A stretch of DNA of 64,000 nt, taken from Nguyenibacter vanlangensis (GTDB taxonomy: Bacteria > Pseudomonadota > Alphaproteobacteria > Acetobacterales > Acetobacteraceae). Positions 1 through 9,440 of the stretch are shown piece after piece. Made by a program: the position numbers and the translations under genes. Location: NCBI RefSeq assembly GCF_038719015.1, contig NZ_CP152276.1, positions 692,001-756,000 on the forward strand, read 5' to 3'. Position 1 is the stretch's first letter; each line of letters starts with the position of its first letter. The notes beneath the pieces were generated by a model that was not told the origin of the DNA, ran no database searches, and saw only the letters and a list, made by a program, of their open reading frames with translations.

Positions 1-1855
1 CATGGCAGGCGGCTTCCAGCCGGTCGATCGTCCGCCCGACCTGGTCGCGGTCGACCATGCGCGGGGTGGCCATCCGCAGGCCCGGATGCTCGGTGGGGGC
101 CGGGGCCTCGCGCCCGTGGAACAGTTCCTCGAACAATTTTTCGCCGGGGCGCAGGCCGGTGAAGCGGATCGGCACGTCCCGGTCGGGCCGCAGGCCGGCC
201 AGGCGGATCATCTGCCGTGCGAGATCGACGATCTTGACCGGCTTGCCCATGTCCAGCACGAAGATGCCGCCGCCGCGCAGCAGGGCGTCGGTGCCGCTGC
301 CGGCCCGGGCGCGGATGGTGCCGCGGACGCTGGCCTGCAGGACCAGGCCCACGGCCTCGGACACCGTCATGAAATAGCGTTGCATGTCCGGATGGGTGAC
401 GGTAAGCGGTCCGCCGCGTTCGAGCTGGCGGCGGAAGACCGGCACCACCGAGCCCGTCGAGCCCAGCACGTTGCCGAACCGCACGGTGACGCAGCGCATC
501 GCACCCGGCGCGTCGCCCGCGCGGGCCAGGACGTCGAGCGCCTGGCAGTACATTTCGGCCGCGCGCTTGGACGCGCCCATCAGGCTGGAGGGATTCACCG
601 CCTTGTCGGTCGAGATCATCACCAGCGCGCGGGCGCCATGGCGGGCGGCGGCGTCGGCGACGATACGGGTGCCGATCACGTTGGTCAGCATGCCCTCGCA
701 CGGATTGGCCTCGACCATCGGCACGTGCTTGAGCGCGGCCGCGTGAAAGACCAGCTCGGGCCGATGGCGGGCGAAGACCTGTTCGATCCGTTCGCGGTCG
801 CGGATATCGGCCAGGATCGTTTCGCGCCGGACCGCGGGGAAGCGTTCGGACAGTTCCAGGTCGATCTGCCACAGCGCGAATTCGCCGTGATCGAGCAGCA
901 GCAGGCGGCCGGGCGCATATTGGGCGATCTGGCGGGTCAGTTCCGATCCGATCGAGCCCCCTGCCCCGGTCACCATCACGGTGCGGCCGCGCAGCAGGGC
1001 CGCCATGCCTTCGTGATCCAGCGTGACCTGTGGGCGGTTGAGCAGGTCCTCGATGGCGACGGGGCGGAGTTCGAGCCGGTTGGCGGGGGCCAGGTCGGTC
1101 AATACCGGCGCGCGCTGGACCACCAGCCCGCGCCGTTCGGCGACTTCCAGCACGGCGGCCAGATCCTCGCCCCGGAAATCGGCGTCGGTGACGACCAGGC
1201 GGTGCGGGACCAGCGTGTCCGGGCGCAGCCGGGACAGGACCGCATCCAGCGTGTCGACATGGCCCAGGATCGGGACGCCGTGGATGCGCCGCCCGGCCTG
1301 GCCCCGTCCCTGTGTCAGGATGCCGGCGATGCGGAACGGCGGGTCGGGGTCGCGTTCGACGGCGCGGATGAGCAGGTCGGCGGCATTGTCCGAGCCGATC
1401 AGGATGACCTGGCTGCTCGCCTGGCGGCGGGTCGCGCGGCGATAGCTGACCCGGTAGACGATTCGCGCCCCGCCCATGCAGACCAGCAGCACCAGGCCAT
1501 GGATGACGGGAAAGGTCGGCGTGGGGATCGGAAAGCCGGTCAGGTGCAGGCCCAGCGCGAACAGGGCGGCGCTGGCGAACGACGCCCCGGCGATGCCCAG
1601 CAGGTCGCCGACGCCGGAGAACCGCCAATATTGCAGCGGCACGCGGAACGGCAGGCTGCTGAGCAGGAACGTGATCGCCCCGCCCGCGAGGAACCAGAGC
1701 GGGTGCAGCAGGCCACCATGCGGATCGGCCAACCAGCGGGCCAACGGCGCCGAGAGCGCGCCGAGCCCGCCATCGAGCATCATGTTGACGGCGATGCGGT
1801 TGACCGGGCGCAGCCTGTCAGCGGACAGCCGGGTATCAGGGCATTGCGTGGCCAT
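1..1855 (-). CDS. FlaA1/CapD/WbpM-type nucleoside-diphosphate-sugar 4,6-dehydratase, C-terminus cut by window edge
   Basis: Membrane-anchored polysaccharide biosynthesis protein, probably converting a UDP-HexNAc to its 4-keto-6-deoxy form for O-antigen or capsule synthesis. The roughly 618 visible codons have an N-terminal hydrophobic region with about four membrane segments, then a cytoplasmic nucleotide-binding part. The short-chain dehydrogenase/reductase signature VTGAGGSIGSEL and the family motif STDKAVNPSSLMGASKR are both present; the latter holds the SDK-type active site seen in FlaA1, PglF and WbpM. A later stretch with RPGEKLFEEL is also typical. The stop lies beyond base 1. Start chosen at 1855 because a GGGCGGG sequence precedes it; an in-frame ATG at 1867 is possible. 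It is divergent from a sugar-phosphate transferase, the same functional pairing as wbpM/wbpL. The exact sugar substrate cannot be read from sequence. Confidence 0.9.
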   Translation of the reverse strand, partial: MATQCPDTRLSADRLRPVNRIAVNMMLDGGLGALSAPLARWLADPHGGLLHPLWFLAGGAITFLLSSLPFRVPLQYWRFSGVGDLLGIAGASFASAALFALGLHLTGFPIPTPTFPVIHGLVLLVCMGGARIVYRVSYRRATRRQASSQVILIGSDNAADLLIRAVERDPDPPFRIAGILTQGRGQAGRRIHGVPILGHVDTLDAVLSRLRPDTLVPHRLVVTDADFRGEDLAAVLEVAERRGLVVQRAPVLTDLAPANRLELRPVAIEDLLNRPQVTLDHEGMAALLRGRTVMVTGAGGSIGSELTRQIAQYAPGRLLLLDHGEFALWQIDLELSERFPAVRRETILADIRDRERIEQVFARHRPELVFHAAALKHVPMVEANPCEGMLTNVIGTRIVADAAARHGARALVMISTDKAVNPSSLMGASKRAAEMYCQALDVLARAGDAPGAMRCVTVRFGNVLGSTGSVVPVFRRQLERGGPLTVTHPDMQRYFMTVSEAVGLVLQASVRGTIRARAGSGTDALLRGGGIFVLDMGKPVKIVDLARQMIRLAGLRPDRDVPIRFTGLRPGEKLFEELFHGREAPAPTEHPGLRMATPRMVDRDQVGRTIDRLEAACH

Positions 1856-1922
1856 TGTCCCGCCCATATAGCCCAGCTACTTGCATGCTAGAAGCAGCCA
1901 TGACGACAAAAACCGCCCCCTG

Positions 1923-3002
1923 ATGAGCAATCCCCCCATCGATCCAACAGTTCCGGCCCTGGCCGCCGGACCCTTCGTCGTTCTGCTGGCCGCGACCTGG
2001 GCCGCCGCTGCGCTGATGGTGGCGGGCGCGATGCGGCTGGGGGTGATCGATCATCCGGGACATCGCAGTTCGCACACCCGTCCCACGCCGAAGGGCGGCG
2101 GGATCGGCATCGTGCTGGCGTTCGTCGCGGCGGTGCCGGTCGCGCGGCTGCTGGGCGGCCTGCCCCCGCTGGACGGCCCGGTGGCCGGGCTGCTGGGCGC
2201 CACGATCCTGCTGGGCGGCGTGTCCTGGCTGGATGACGTCCATCAATGGCCGCCCGTGCTGAAGCTGGCGGCGCAGTTCGCCGCCGCGATCCTGGTCGTG
2301 GCGACCGGGCCGTATCCGCACGGCGCCCTGTCCCCGATCATGGGCGACGTCCCGGGCGCCGTTCTGGGGGGCGTCCTGTCGGTCCTGGGGCTGGTCTATC
2401 TGACCAATGCGGTCAATTTCATGGATGGGCTGAACGGGCTGATCTCGGGCGTGGTCATGCTGGCCTGCCTGGTGCTGGGCGGTTTGATGTTGGGGGGCCC
2501 GATGCTTGGGGGGATGGGCCTGGGCGCGATGGCGCTGATCCTGGCGGCGGCGCTGGCCGGGTTCCTGCCGTTCAACTTCCCGGCGGGCCGGATCTTCATG
2601 GGCGACGTGGGCAGCCAGAGCTGCGGCCTGCTGATCGGCGCGTTCGGCCTGGCCTGTGCCGCCGGCCAGCCTGCGGGCGCCGCGTGGAGCGCCGTGCCGC
2701 TGATGCTGGCCGGCGTGCTCTATGACGTGACCTATACGCTGGTACGGCGCTGGCGGCGGGGGGCGCGGCTGATGGAAAGCCATCGCGAACATCTGTACCA
2801 GCTTGCGACCACGGGCGGCCTGTCGCCGGTGGCGGTGACGCTGGTGCAATGGGGGTTCGTCCTGTGGGGCGGCGGGATCGCGCTGCTGGTCACGCGGGGC
2901 CGCCTTGCGACCGTGACGGCCATGGGTCTGGTATTGCTGCCGCAACTGGGCTGGACCTGGCTGGTGCGGCACCGGCTGCGGCAAGCCGCGTCGCGGGCGT
3001 GA
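1923..3002 (+). CDS. WecA/WbpL/TagO-type undecaprenyl-phosphate sugar-1-phosphate transferase
   Basis: Polytopic inner-membrane enzyme of the MraY/WecA superfamily that moves a HexNAc-1-phosphate from UDP-sugar to undecaprenyl phosphate, starting O-antigen or exopolysaccharide repeat units. About ten or eleven hydrophobic segments are visible. Family signatures are in order: a DD pair in SWLDDVHQW, NAVNFMDGLNGL, the FPAGRIFMGDVGS loop with catalytic acidic residues, and the HREHLYQ loop that marks HexNAc-1-P transferases and separates them from the MurNAc-pentapeptide enzyme MraY. Length (about 359 aa) is normal. The ATG at 1923 is taken as start; an in-frame TTG at 1881 would add 14 residues. 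It faces away from the dehydratase gene with under 70 bp between the starts, so both promoters share that gap. Confidence 0.88.
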   Translation: MSNPPIDPTVPALAAGPFVVLLAATWAAAALMVAGAMRLGVIDHPGHRSSHTRPTPKGGGIGIVLAFVAAVPVARLLGGLPPLDGPVAGLLGATILLGGVSWLDDVHQWPPVLKLAAQFAAAILVVATGPYPHGALSPIMGDVPGAVLGGVLSVLGLVYLTNAVNFMDGLNGLISGVVMLACLVLGGLMLGGPMLGGMGLGAMALILAAALAGFLPFNFPAGRIFMGDVGSQSCGLLIGAFGLACAAGQPAGAAWSAVPLMLAGVLYDVTYTLVRRWRRGARLMESHREHLYQLATTGGLSPVAVTLVQWGFVLWGGGIALLVTRGRLATVTAMGLVLLPQLGWTWLVRHRLRQAASRA

Positions 3003-3057
3003 GCTTGCCCGCGACGACGGCCCGCCGGTGCGGCGGCCTGTACGCGGCCTTGCGGCC

Positions 3058-3501
3058 TTACTGATCCAGGGTGAGTTCCAGGCCCTGCGCGGCGGTGGCC
3101 AGGCGGGCGCCCTTGGATACGGTGTCGATGCGGATGGTCACGCCATTGCCGTTATGCAGCACCGAGCCGCCGACGCCGTTGCCCAGCGTCGCTTCGCCGT
3201 TACCGGCGACATAGGTGCCGTCGAAATCGTGCAGGTGCTTGAGATTATAGACCGTGCCGGTCCCGACGACCTTCGAGTAGCCGACGGCGACGACCGTGCC
3301 GCCCTTGACCGTGAAGCTGTAGCGGTGATGGCCGTAGACCAGCGTACCATGTCCCCAGGTCCAGCCGACGCCGACATCGGCCGACTGGGCCACCAGGGTG
3401 ATCTGCCCCGACGGGGTTCCCAGGCCCTGGGCGGAGGCGGCGCCGCCCAGCAGCGACGTGGCGATGATGGCTGCGGCAGCCATGCGGGAGGTCATATGCA
3501 T
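3058..3501 (-). CDS. small exported protein of unknown function
   Basis: Protein of 147 aa with a clear Sec signal peptide: a short basic start, a hydrophobic stretch near residues 7-20 and an ASA-like cleavage site before QGLG. The mature part is glycine-rich and looks like repeated beta strands, with blocks such as GWTWGHGTLVYGHHRY, GTVYNLKHLHDFDGTY and GVTIRID. It has no cysteine, no membrane segment and no enzyme motif. I recognise the general look of small proteobacterial periplasmic proteins but cannot assign a family with confidence. Its stop is 55 bp from the convergent transferase gene. The first methionine of several close ones is used as start. Confidence 0.75.
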   Translation of the reverse strand: MHMTSRMAAAAIIATSLLGGAASAQGLGTPSGQITLVAQSADVGVGWTWGHGTLVYGHHRYSFTVKGGTVVAVGYSKVVGTGTVYNLKHLHDFDGTYVAGNGEATLGNGVGGSVLHNGNGVTIRIDTVSKGARLATAAQGLELTLDQ

Positions 3502-3720
3502 GATATCATCCCTTGATCATGGATGGGTGGCGCGGATCCGGGGCCGGCAATCGCCGCCGGGCCCGCCGTTCCACCCTTGCAGTTTCGAAGATGCGGTTCC
3601 GAAGGGCCGGAACCGGAGACCGTCCATGGAAGCGGTCCTCCCATGAAACAGTCGTCAGGCGGTTTTGTTGCGCGCAACGCCCCGCGATGCGGCAAGGACG
3701 CCGCATCGCGATTCGTTGTA

Positions 3721-3754
3721 GCCGGAATCTCGCGAAAGCCGGAGTCTCGCGGTC
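3721..3754. repeat. 17-bp imperfect tandem duplication upstream of the marR-type gene's stop
   Basis: Two adjacent copies of a 17-bp unit starting GCCGGA, in which the first 14 positions differ once. It lies between the exported-protein gene and the 3' end of the regulator gene. One of several such short tandem duplications at gene borders in this window. Confidence 0.6.
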
Positions 3755-3777
3755 CGAGACTTGCGGCCTCGGGGGGA

Positions 3778-4182
3778 TCAGCCGGCGCGGCGGGTCGCGC
3801 GCTCTTCGCGGACGACCTTGGCGCCGCGCGTGGCGGCCGGCGCGCCCGCGGCCTCGTTCATGATCGAACGCAGTTCACGCAGATAGGCCGCGCCCTTGAG
3901 CGTGCGCTGCACCAGGACCGAGCGGCGGTCCATCGGGTCGACCTTGCGGCGGGCCAGGTCCAGTTCGCCCAGCCGGTCGAGCGCGCGCGTGATCGCCGGC
4001 TTGGACACGTTCAGCGCCGCGGCCAGGCCGCGCACCGTGTGGGCGCCGTCCTGCAGGTAGCAGGTCAGGAACACGCCGAGCTGACGGGCCGACAGGTCGG
4101 GACCGTCGCGGCGGACCATCGCAACGACCGTGTCGCGCAGGGTGTTGATCAACTGATCGGACATCGCCGAATTCTGGGCCAT
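3778..4182 (-). CDS. MarR-type winged-helix transcriptional regulator
   Basis: Protein of 134 aa with a winged-helix domain in residues about 20-110. The recognition-helix part is HTVRGLAAALNVSKPAITRALDRL and the wing contains DPMDRRSVLVQRT, both typical of MarR-family proteins. The C-terminus is short, basic and Ala/Arg-rich. Such regulators act as dimers, usually on their own promoter and a nearby operon; here the AT-richer stretch upstream (about 4183-4330) is a plausible target. The nearest gene is an aminopeptidase on the same strand, upstream of it, and there is no obvious partner operon, so the regulon is unknown. No ligand-binding residues can be predicted. Confidence 0.8.
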   Translation of the reverse strand: MAQNSAMSDQLINTLRDTVVAMVRRDGPDLSARQLGVFLTCYLQDGAHTVRGLAAALNVSKPAITRALDRLGELDLARRKVDPMDRRSVLVQRTLKGAAYLRELRSIMNEAAGAPAATRGAKVVREERATRRAG

Positions 4183-4347
4183 AGAAAAAAACCTTCGTTG
4201 CGAAGCCGACTGGCCGGCTTCCTGTGTTTCGTCCCCTGGGGCCGCCTTGTGCGCCCCCGGGTCATTCCAGCGGCGTATATAGTTTCGAATTACGGCGGAT
4301 ATAAGCCCACCCGGGCGAAATAGTTCGTTCCCTATGTCGTTACTTGG

Positions 4348-5769
4348 CTATTCTTTTATGTCGGTTGTGTTAAGGATTTGCAACAATGCTGCCGAAAGCG
4401 CCCTGAGTCCTTGTGTTTCTCCGCCTTCCGGGCGGCCGGGACGGTAATGATCATTCCAGGCGTAGCTGTCGATATGTGCCCAGCGCACCCCTGTTTTGAT
4501 AAATTTTCGTAAAAATAAAGCTGCCGTAATGGCTCCGGCCATCGGTTTTGCCGACACGTTGTTCAGGTCGGCGACCGGACTGTGCAGCCAGTCGGCATAG
4601 CCGTCCCAGAGCGGCAGGCGCCAGAGCGGGTCGTGGCAGGCCTGACCCGCCTGCAGGAGGGAATCGGCCAGTGCGTCGTCGTTGCTGAACAGGGCGGGCA
4701 GGTCGGGCCCCAGCGCGACGCGCGCCGCGCCGGTCAGGGTGGCGGCGTCGATCAGCAGCGCGGGATCGGATTCGCAGGCTTCGGTCAGCAGGTCGCACAG
4801 CACCAGCCGCCCTTCGGCGTCGGTATTGCCGATTTCGACCGTCCGGCCCGAGCGGGTGGTCACCACGTCGGAGGGACGCATCGCCTGGCCCGAGATGCTG
4901 TTTTCGACGCAGCCCAGCCGCAATTCCAGCCGGATCGGCAGGTCGCGGACGATGACCAGACGGGCCAGGGCCAGCATCAGGGCCGCGCCGCCCATGTCCT
5001 TCTTCATGCGCAGCATGCCGGCGGCGGGCTTGAGGTCGTATCCGCCGGTATCGAAGCACACGCCCTTGCCCACCAGGGAGAGCAGCGGCGCGCCGGCGCC
5101 GGCCCCGCTGCCCTGCCAGCGGGCGACGAGGACGCGCGGCGGCCGCGCCGACCCCGCGCCGACATGGGCGATGGTGGGATAGGCGGCGGCGAGGTCGCGC
5201 CCCTTGATCACCTGGACCGCGGCCCCCAGGGCCCGCAGGTCGTGCCGGGCGGCGCGGGCCAGTTCGGCCGGTCCCATCAGGTTGGGCGGGGTGTTGATCA
5301 GGTCGCGGCCCAGCCATACGGCACGGGCGATGCCGGCGGCCGATTCGGCGCCGGCGGGCACCATCAGGCGCGGCATCGCCGGGGCGGGTTCGGCCGTCCG
5401 CCCGAAGGCGGGCATGCGATAGGCGCCCAGGCAGAAGCCGAGCACCGCGGTCTGCGGCGCGATCGCATCGGGCAGCGCGATCTTCCACGGCCCGGGGGGT
5501 AGCGCGCCGGCCAGGGCGCCGAACTGGAACGGGTCGGCGCCGCCGGCCACCCCCAGCACCGCCGCCGCGACTCCGCCGGGGCCGGGGACCAGCGCCAGTT
5601 CGCCGGGTTCGCCCCGGAAGCCGCCATCGCGCAGGAAGGCGGCGCCGGCCGCGCCGATTCGCTGCGGCAGAGAGGGGACATCCTGTTTCTGCACGGCGTG
5701 AATCGTGCGCTCGCGGGCGCGACGGCCGCGCGTCGGCGGCAGCAGGCACGGCAATTCTTCCATGGACAT
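4348..5769 (-). CDS. leucyl aminopeptidase family protein (peptidase M17)
   Basis: Cytosolic di-metal aminopeptidase of family M17, releasing N-terminal residues from peptides. The C-terminal catalytic half shows the metal and active-site blocks in order: GKGVCFDTGGYDLKP (Lys and Asp ligands), MKKDMGGAA, and the family signature NTDAEGRL, followed by DAATLTGAARVALG. The N-terminal half is poorly conserved, as usual for the family. The start at 5769 is chosen because GGAGG lies seven bases before it; an in-frame ATG at 5901 has no such support and would sit in a duplicated sequence. Length 473 aa. It is divergent from the helicase gene. Product specificity (PepA-like or PepB-like) cannot be told. 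Confidence 0.92.
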   Translation of the reverse strand: MSMEELPCLLPPTRGRRARERTIHAVQKQDVPSLPQRIGAAGAAFLRDGGFRGEPGELALVPGPGGVAAAVLGVAGGADPFQFGALAGALPPGPWKIALPDAIAPQTAVLGFCLGAYRMPAFGRTAEPAPAMPRLMVPAGAESAAGIARAVWLGRDLINTPPNLMGPAELARAARHDLRALGAAVQVIKGRDLAAAYPTIAHVGAGSARPPRVLVARWQGSGAGAGAPLLSLVGKGVCFDTGGYDLKPAAGMLRMKKDMGGAALMLALARLVIVRDLPIRLELRLGCVENSISGQAMRPSDVVTTRSGRTVEIGNTDAEGRLVLCDLLTEACESDPALLIDAATLTGAARVALGPDLPALFSNDDALADSLLQAGQACHDPLWRLPLWDGYADWLHSPVADLNNVSAKPMAGAITAALFLRKFIKTGVRWAHIDSYAWNDHYRPGRPEGGETQGLRALSAALLQILNTTDIKE

Positions 5770-5846
5770 CAGTAACCTCCGCGATCCGGTTGCGGCCAGC
5801 CTGCGGCCATGAACGGCGCGGCGCAACCGCCGCGTGATCATTCCGT

Positions 5847-5874
5847 CGCAACGATGCGGGCGCAACGATGCGGG
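5847..5874. repeat. perfect 14-bp tandem duplication between divergent genes
   Basis: The unit CGCAACGATGCGGG occurs twice in direct succession in the gap between the aminopeptidase and helicase genes. The second copy creates an ATG at 5868 that is in frame with the helicase, so this apparent upstream start may be an accident of the duplication. Confidence 0.9.
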
Positions 5875-5915
5875 TTTTTCTTGCAATCCGCGCGGCGGCA
5901 TCTGAGCATGAGCCC

Positions 5916-8615
5916 ATGATGGGTGTACCCTCGGGGGCAGGCCCCCTTCGCACTGTGCGCGCCTCCTTCAGCCCTGCGGCGGCCACGCGTGTCAGGGCGG
6001 TTCTCGGCCCGACCAATACGGGCAAGACCCATCTGGCGATCGAACGATTGCTGGCGCATTCCAGCGGCATCATCGGCTTTCCGCTGCGGCTGCTGGCGCG
6101 CGAGAATTACGAGCGCATGGTCGCCGCCAAGGGCGCGGCCGCAGTGGCGCTGATCACCGGCGAGGAGAAGATCGTCCCGCCCGGCGCGCGGTGGTTTTCC
6201 TGCACCGTCGAGGCGATGCCGCTGGACCAGATGGTGGAATTCGTCGCCGTGGACGAGATCCAGCTTTGTGCCGATCCGGACCGCGGCCACGTCTTTACCG
6301 ACCGGCTGCTGCGCGCGCGCGGGCTGGTCGAGACCATGTTCCTGGGCGCCGAGACGATCCGGCCGCTGATGCGCCGGCTGGTGCCGGGCGTGGAGATCGA
6401 GACCCGGCCGCGCCTGTCCAGCCTGGCCTATCTGGGGGCGAGCAAACTGACCCGCCTGCCGCCGCGATCGGCCATCGTCGCGTTTTCGGCGACCGAGGTC
6501 TATGCCATCGCCGAGCTGATTCGCCGCAGGCGGGGCGGGTGCGCCGTGGTGATGGGGCAATTATCGCCACGGACCCGCAATGCGCAGGTCGCGCTGTACC
6601 AGGAACGCGAGGTCGATTACCTGGTCGCCACCGACGCGATCGGCATGGGGCTGAACATGGACGTCAACCATGTGGCCTTTGCCGGGCTGTCGAAATTCGA
6701 CGGCAGCCGGGTGCGTCCGCTGACCCCGGCGGAGGTGGCACAGATCGCCGGGCGCGCGGGGCGCGGCATGCGCGACGGCACCTTCGGCACCACGGGCACC
6801 TGCCCTGCCCTGCCCGACGAGACCGTCGAGGCGGTCGAGACCCATCGTTTCGATCCGATCGAGCGGCTGTTCTGGCGCAACAGTGACCTGGATTTCTCCA
6901 GTCCGGACGCGCTGCTGGCCAGCCTGAACCATGCGCCGCCGGCGCGGGGGCTGGGATCGGGCAACGAGGCGTCGGACGTGCTGACCCTGTCCAGCCTGGC
7001 CGCGATCCCGGAGATCCGGTCGCTGGCGCGATCCAGGACCGCGACGCGCATGCTGTGGGACGCCTGCCAGATCCCGGATTTCCGCAAGCTGGGCGACGAG
7101 ACGCATACCCGCCTGTGCGCGCGCGTGTTTACCCATGTGGTCCGCGACGGCCATGTGCCCGCCGCCTGGCTGGAATCGCAGATCGCTTCGGTCGCGCGGA
7201 CCGAGGGTGAGATCGATTCGCTGATGCATCGGCTGTCGGGGATCCGTGTCTGTTCCTACATCGCCGCGCGGCGCGACTGGGTGCGGGACGCCGCCCAATG
7301 GCAGGCGCGCGCGCGCGCGGTGGAGGACCAGTTGTCCGACGCGCTGCATGAGCGGCTGACGGCGCGTTTCGTCGACCGGCGCGCGGCATCGCTGATCCGC
7401 CGGCTGGACGCGGCGACCGGGGCAGAGGACCTTCTGTCCGCCGTGACCGCGCATGGCGAGGTGGTCGTGGAGGGCCATCCGGTCGGGCGGGTGGCCGGGC
7501 TGGACCTGCTGCCCGATCCGGATTGCGACCATCCCGACCGGCGGCTGCTGCTGCGGGCCGCGCGGCGCGCGTTGCGGGCCGAGATTCCACGGCGCGTGCG
7601 CAGCCTGGCCGATGCGGGGGACGATGAATTCGACTTTTCGCAGGACGGGCGGTTCCTGGCCTGGGACGGCACGCCGATCGCGCGGCTGCGCAACGGAGGC
7701 GACATGCTGCGCCCGCGTATCGAGGTGCTGGACAATGCCTTTCTGGACGGCGGGCAGCGCGAGCGGATTCGCGCGCGGCTGGCCGCGTGGCTGGAGCGGC
7801 AGGTGCATGAGGTCATGGCGCCGCTGTTCGCCGCCCGTGCGGCGGTGGCGCAGGAACCGGCGCTGCGCGGGATTTTGCACCTGCTGACCGAGCAGGGCGG
7901 CGTGGCGATGCAGCCCGGACCGGTGGCGCCGGTGGTGCGCGCGCGCCTGAAGACGCTGGGGGCGCGGGTGGGCCGGCATGCGCTGCTGATGCCCGCCCTG
8001 CTGCGGCCGCAGGCGATGCGGCTGCGCGCGATCCTGCTGGCGGCGCAGACCGGGCAGAAGGTCCCGGCCCTGCCGCCGGCCGGCGCGGTATCGGTGCCGG
8101 TGGCGGAGTATGGCGACGCGCTGCTGGCCAAGCTGGGCTGGATCGTGACGGGGCCGGTGCGGCTGCGCCTGGATATCGCCGAGCGACTTTCGGCCGAGCT
8201 GCGCTGGCGGGCGCGCAACGGCCCGGTGCCCCTGCCGGACGGGCTGCCGTCGCGCCTGGGCGTGCGGCCCGAGGCGGTGGCGGCGATCCTGAAAGCGCTG
8301 GACATTCCGGTGCGGGCGGCCCGTCCGCTGAAGGACAGCGAATATGGCCCGGTCGCGCCGCCCATGCTGGCGGTCACGCAGGATGCGCGCCGGCGGCAGC
8401 GCCAGTCCCACCGGATCAAGCTGGCCGCCCAGCCGGCCGCACCGGCGCAGGAGGAGCCCGTGCGGGCCGCCCGGCGGCCCGTCCCTGCCCCTGCCCCTGC
8501 CCCTGCTCTGGCATCCGGCACCGCGACCCGGCTGGATGGGCGGGCCCGCCCGCCGGCTCGGGCGGCCGACGGGCCGTTCGCCGCACTGGCCGTACTGAAA
8601 CAGCGCCGGTCCTGA
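5916..8615 (+). CDS. Suv3-like ATP-dependent RNA helicase
   Basis: Superfamily 2 helicase related to mitochondrial Suv3 and found across alphaproteobacteria, where it is thought to work in RNA turnover. Walker A is GPTNTGKTH near the N-terminus, the Walker B/DExx box is VDEIQ, and motif VI is QIAGRAGRG. A long C-terminal region follows, ending in a Pro/Ala stretch (PAPAPAPA, coded by 6-bp repeats near 8481-8512) and a basic tail. ATG 5916 is used; an in-frame ATG at 5868 lies in a tandem duplication and is less likely. Length about 899 aa. Only four bases separate its stop from the S4-domain gene, so the two are probably one operon, an arrangement common in this bacterial class. Confidence 0.88.
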   Translation: MMGVPSGAGPLRTVRASFSPAAATRVRAVLGPTNTGKTHLAIERLLAHSSGIIGFPLRLLARENYERMVAAKGAAAVALITGEEKIVPPGARWFSCTVEAMPLDQMVEFVAVDEIQLCADPDRGHVFTDRLLRARGLVETMFLGAETIRPLMRRLVPGVEIETRPRLSSLAYLGASKLTRLPPRSAIVAFSATEVYAIAELIRRRRGGCAVVMGQLSPRTRNAQVALYQEREVDYLVATDAIGMGLNMDVNHVAFAGLSKFDGSRVRPLTPAEVAQIAGRAGRGMRDGTFGTTGTCPALPDETVEAVETHRFDPIERLFWRNSDLDFSSPDALLASLNHAPPARGLGSGNEASDVLTLSSLAAIPEIRSLARSRTATRMLWDACQIPDFRKLGDETHTRLCARVFTHVVRDGHVPAAWLESQIASVARTEGEIDSLMHRLSGIRVCSYIAARRDWVRDAAQWQARARAVEDQLSDALHERLTARFVDRRAASLIRRLDAATGAEDLLSAVTAHGEVVVEGHPVGRVAGLDLLPDPDCDHPDRRLLLRAARRALRAEIPRRVRSLADAGDDEFDFSQDGRFLAWDGTPIARLRNGGDMLRPRIEVLDNAFLDGGQRERIRARLAAWLERQVHEVMAPLFAARAAVAQEPALRGILHLLTEQGGVAMQPGPVAPVVRARLKTLGARVGRHALLMPALLRPQAMRLRAILLAAQTGQKVPALPPAGAVSVPVAEYGDALLAKLGWIVTGPVRLRLDIAERLSAELRWRARNGPVPLPDGLPSRLGVRPEAVAAILKALDIPVRAARPLKDSEYGPVAPPMLAVTQDARRRQRQSHRIKLAAQPAAPAQEEPVRAARRPVPAPAPAPALASGTATRLDGRARPPARAADGPFAALAVLKQRRS

Positions 8616-8619
8616 GCGC

Positions 8620-8937
8620 ATGACCGATACCGAGTCGATTGCGGCGCAGCGGCTGGATATGTGGCTGTGGTGCGCGCGCTTCGCCCGCAGCCGCCCGGAT
8701 TGCGCGCGCCTGGCGCAAAGTGGACTGGTGCGCATAAACCGCCAGCGGACCGAGAAATCACACGCCCAGGTGCGGCGCGGCGATATCCTGACCCTGCCCG
8801 GCCCGGGCGGCCGTGGCGTCATGGTGCTGCGCGTCGTCGCGCTGGCGCCCCGGCGGGGGCCAGCCACGGCGGCGCGGCAGCTTTACGAGATCGTGCCGGA
8901 ACCGGGCGATGCCGCGCCGATGCAGCCGATGCCATAG
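8620..8937 (+). CDS. S4-domain RNA-binding protein, Hsp15/HslR-like
   Basis: Protein of 105 aa with an S4 RNA-binding domain from about residue 10 to 60: QRLDMWLWCARFARSR, then GLVRINRQRTEKSHAQVRRGD. In E. coli the relative Hsp15 binds stalled 50S subunits carrying peptidyl-tRNA; the role here is inferred from family only. The C-terminal tail is short and unstructured in appearance. It follows the helicase gene by four bases and precedes fdxA by about 150 bp, the usual alphaproteobacterial order. Confidence 0.88.
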   Translation: MTDTESIAAQRLDMWLWCARFARSRPDCARLAQSGLVRINRQRTEKSHAQVRRGDILTLPGPGGRGVMVLRVVALAPRRGPATAARQLYEIVPEPGDAAPMQPMP

Positions 8938-9089
8938 CCATGCGACACGTGATGGGGTCTTTGGCTTGCCATGGCGTCAAAAGGCTTTCATATCTGCGCG
9001 CATTGTAGGCGAGGGCCAGCGCGGCCGGTGCCTCGCAGGCCCCCAAAGCTGGCGGTGTTGCGCCAGCGACAGATGATCGGAGACGAACG

Positions 9090-9422
9090 ATGACCTACGT
9101 GGTCACCGAAAACTGCATCCGCTGCAAATTCATGGATTGTGTCGAGGTCTGCCCGGTCGATTGCTTCTATGCCGGCGAGAACTTCCTGGTGATCAATCCC
9201 GACGAATGCATTGATTGCGGCGTCTGCGAACCCGAATGCCCGGCCGAAGCCATCGTTCCCGACAGCGACGATCGGGCCGCGGCGTGGGCCGAGATCAACG
9301 CGTCCTATTCCGCCAAATGGCCGAACATCACCCGCAAGGGCACGCCGCCGGCCGATGCCGACGCATGGAAGGACAAGCCCGGCAAGAAGGACATGCTGTC
9401 GCCGGAGCCGCACAAGGACTGA
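9090..9422 (+). CDS. fdxA: seven-iron ferredoxin FdxA
   Basis: Ferredoxin of 110 aa with one [3Fe-4S] and one [4Fe-4S] cluster. The N-terminal half has the FdxA-type spacing [17 protein letters not shown] and then [12 protein letters not shown]. The C-terminal 50 residues form the extension typical of the FdxA family, with KWPNITRKG and [13 protein letters not shown]. It carries electrons in the cytosol; the partner enzyme is unknown. GGAG lies eight bases before the start. A strong hairpin with flanking A and T runs follows the gene. Confidence 0.95.
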   Translation: MTYVVTENCIRCKFMDCVEVCPVDCFYAGENFLVINPDECIDCGVCEPECPAEAIVPDSDDRAAAWAEINASYSAKWPNITRKGTPPADADAWKDKPGKKDMLSPEPHKD

Positions 9423-9440
9423 GGCGGCGGGCACGTCGCC

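Noticed and set aside
2..1891. Long plus-strand open frame of 629 codons
   Set aside because: It is the antisense shadow of the sugar dehydratase gene on the minus strand, whose translation shows clear family motifs. GC-rich DNA gives many such frames.
5868..5915. ATG 5868 as helicase start
   Set aside because: It lies in the second copy of a 14-bp tandem duplication and adds residues with no family support; ATG 5916 is preferred, though not proven.
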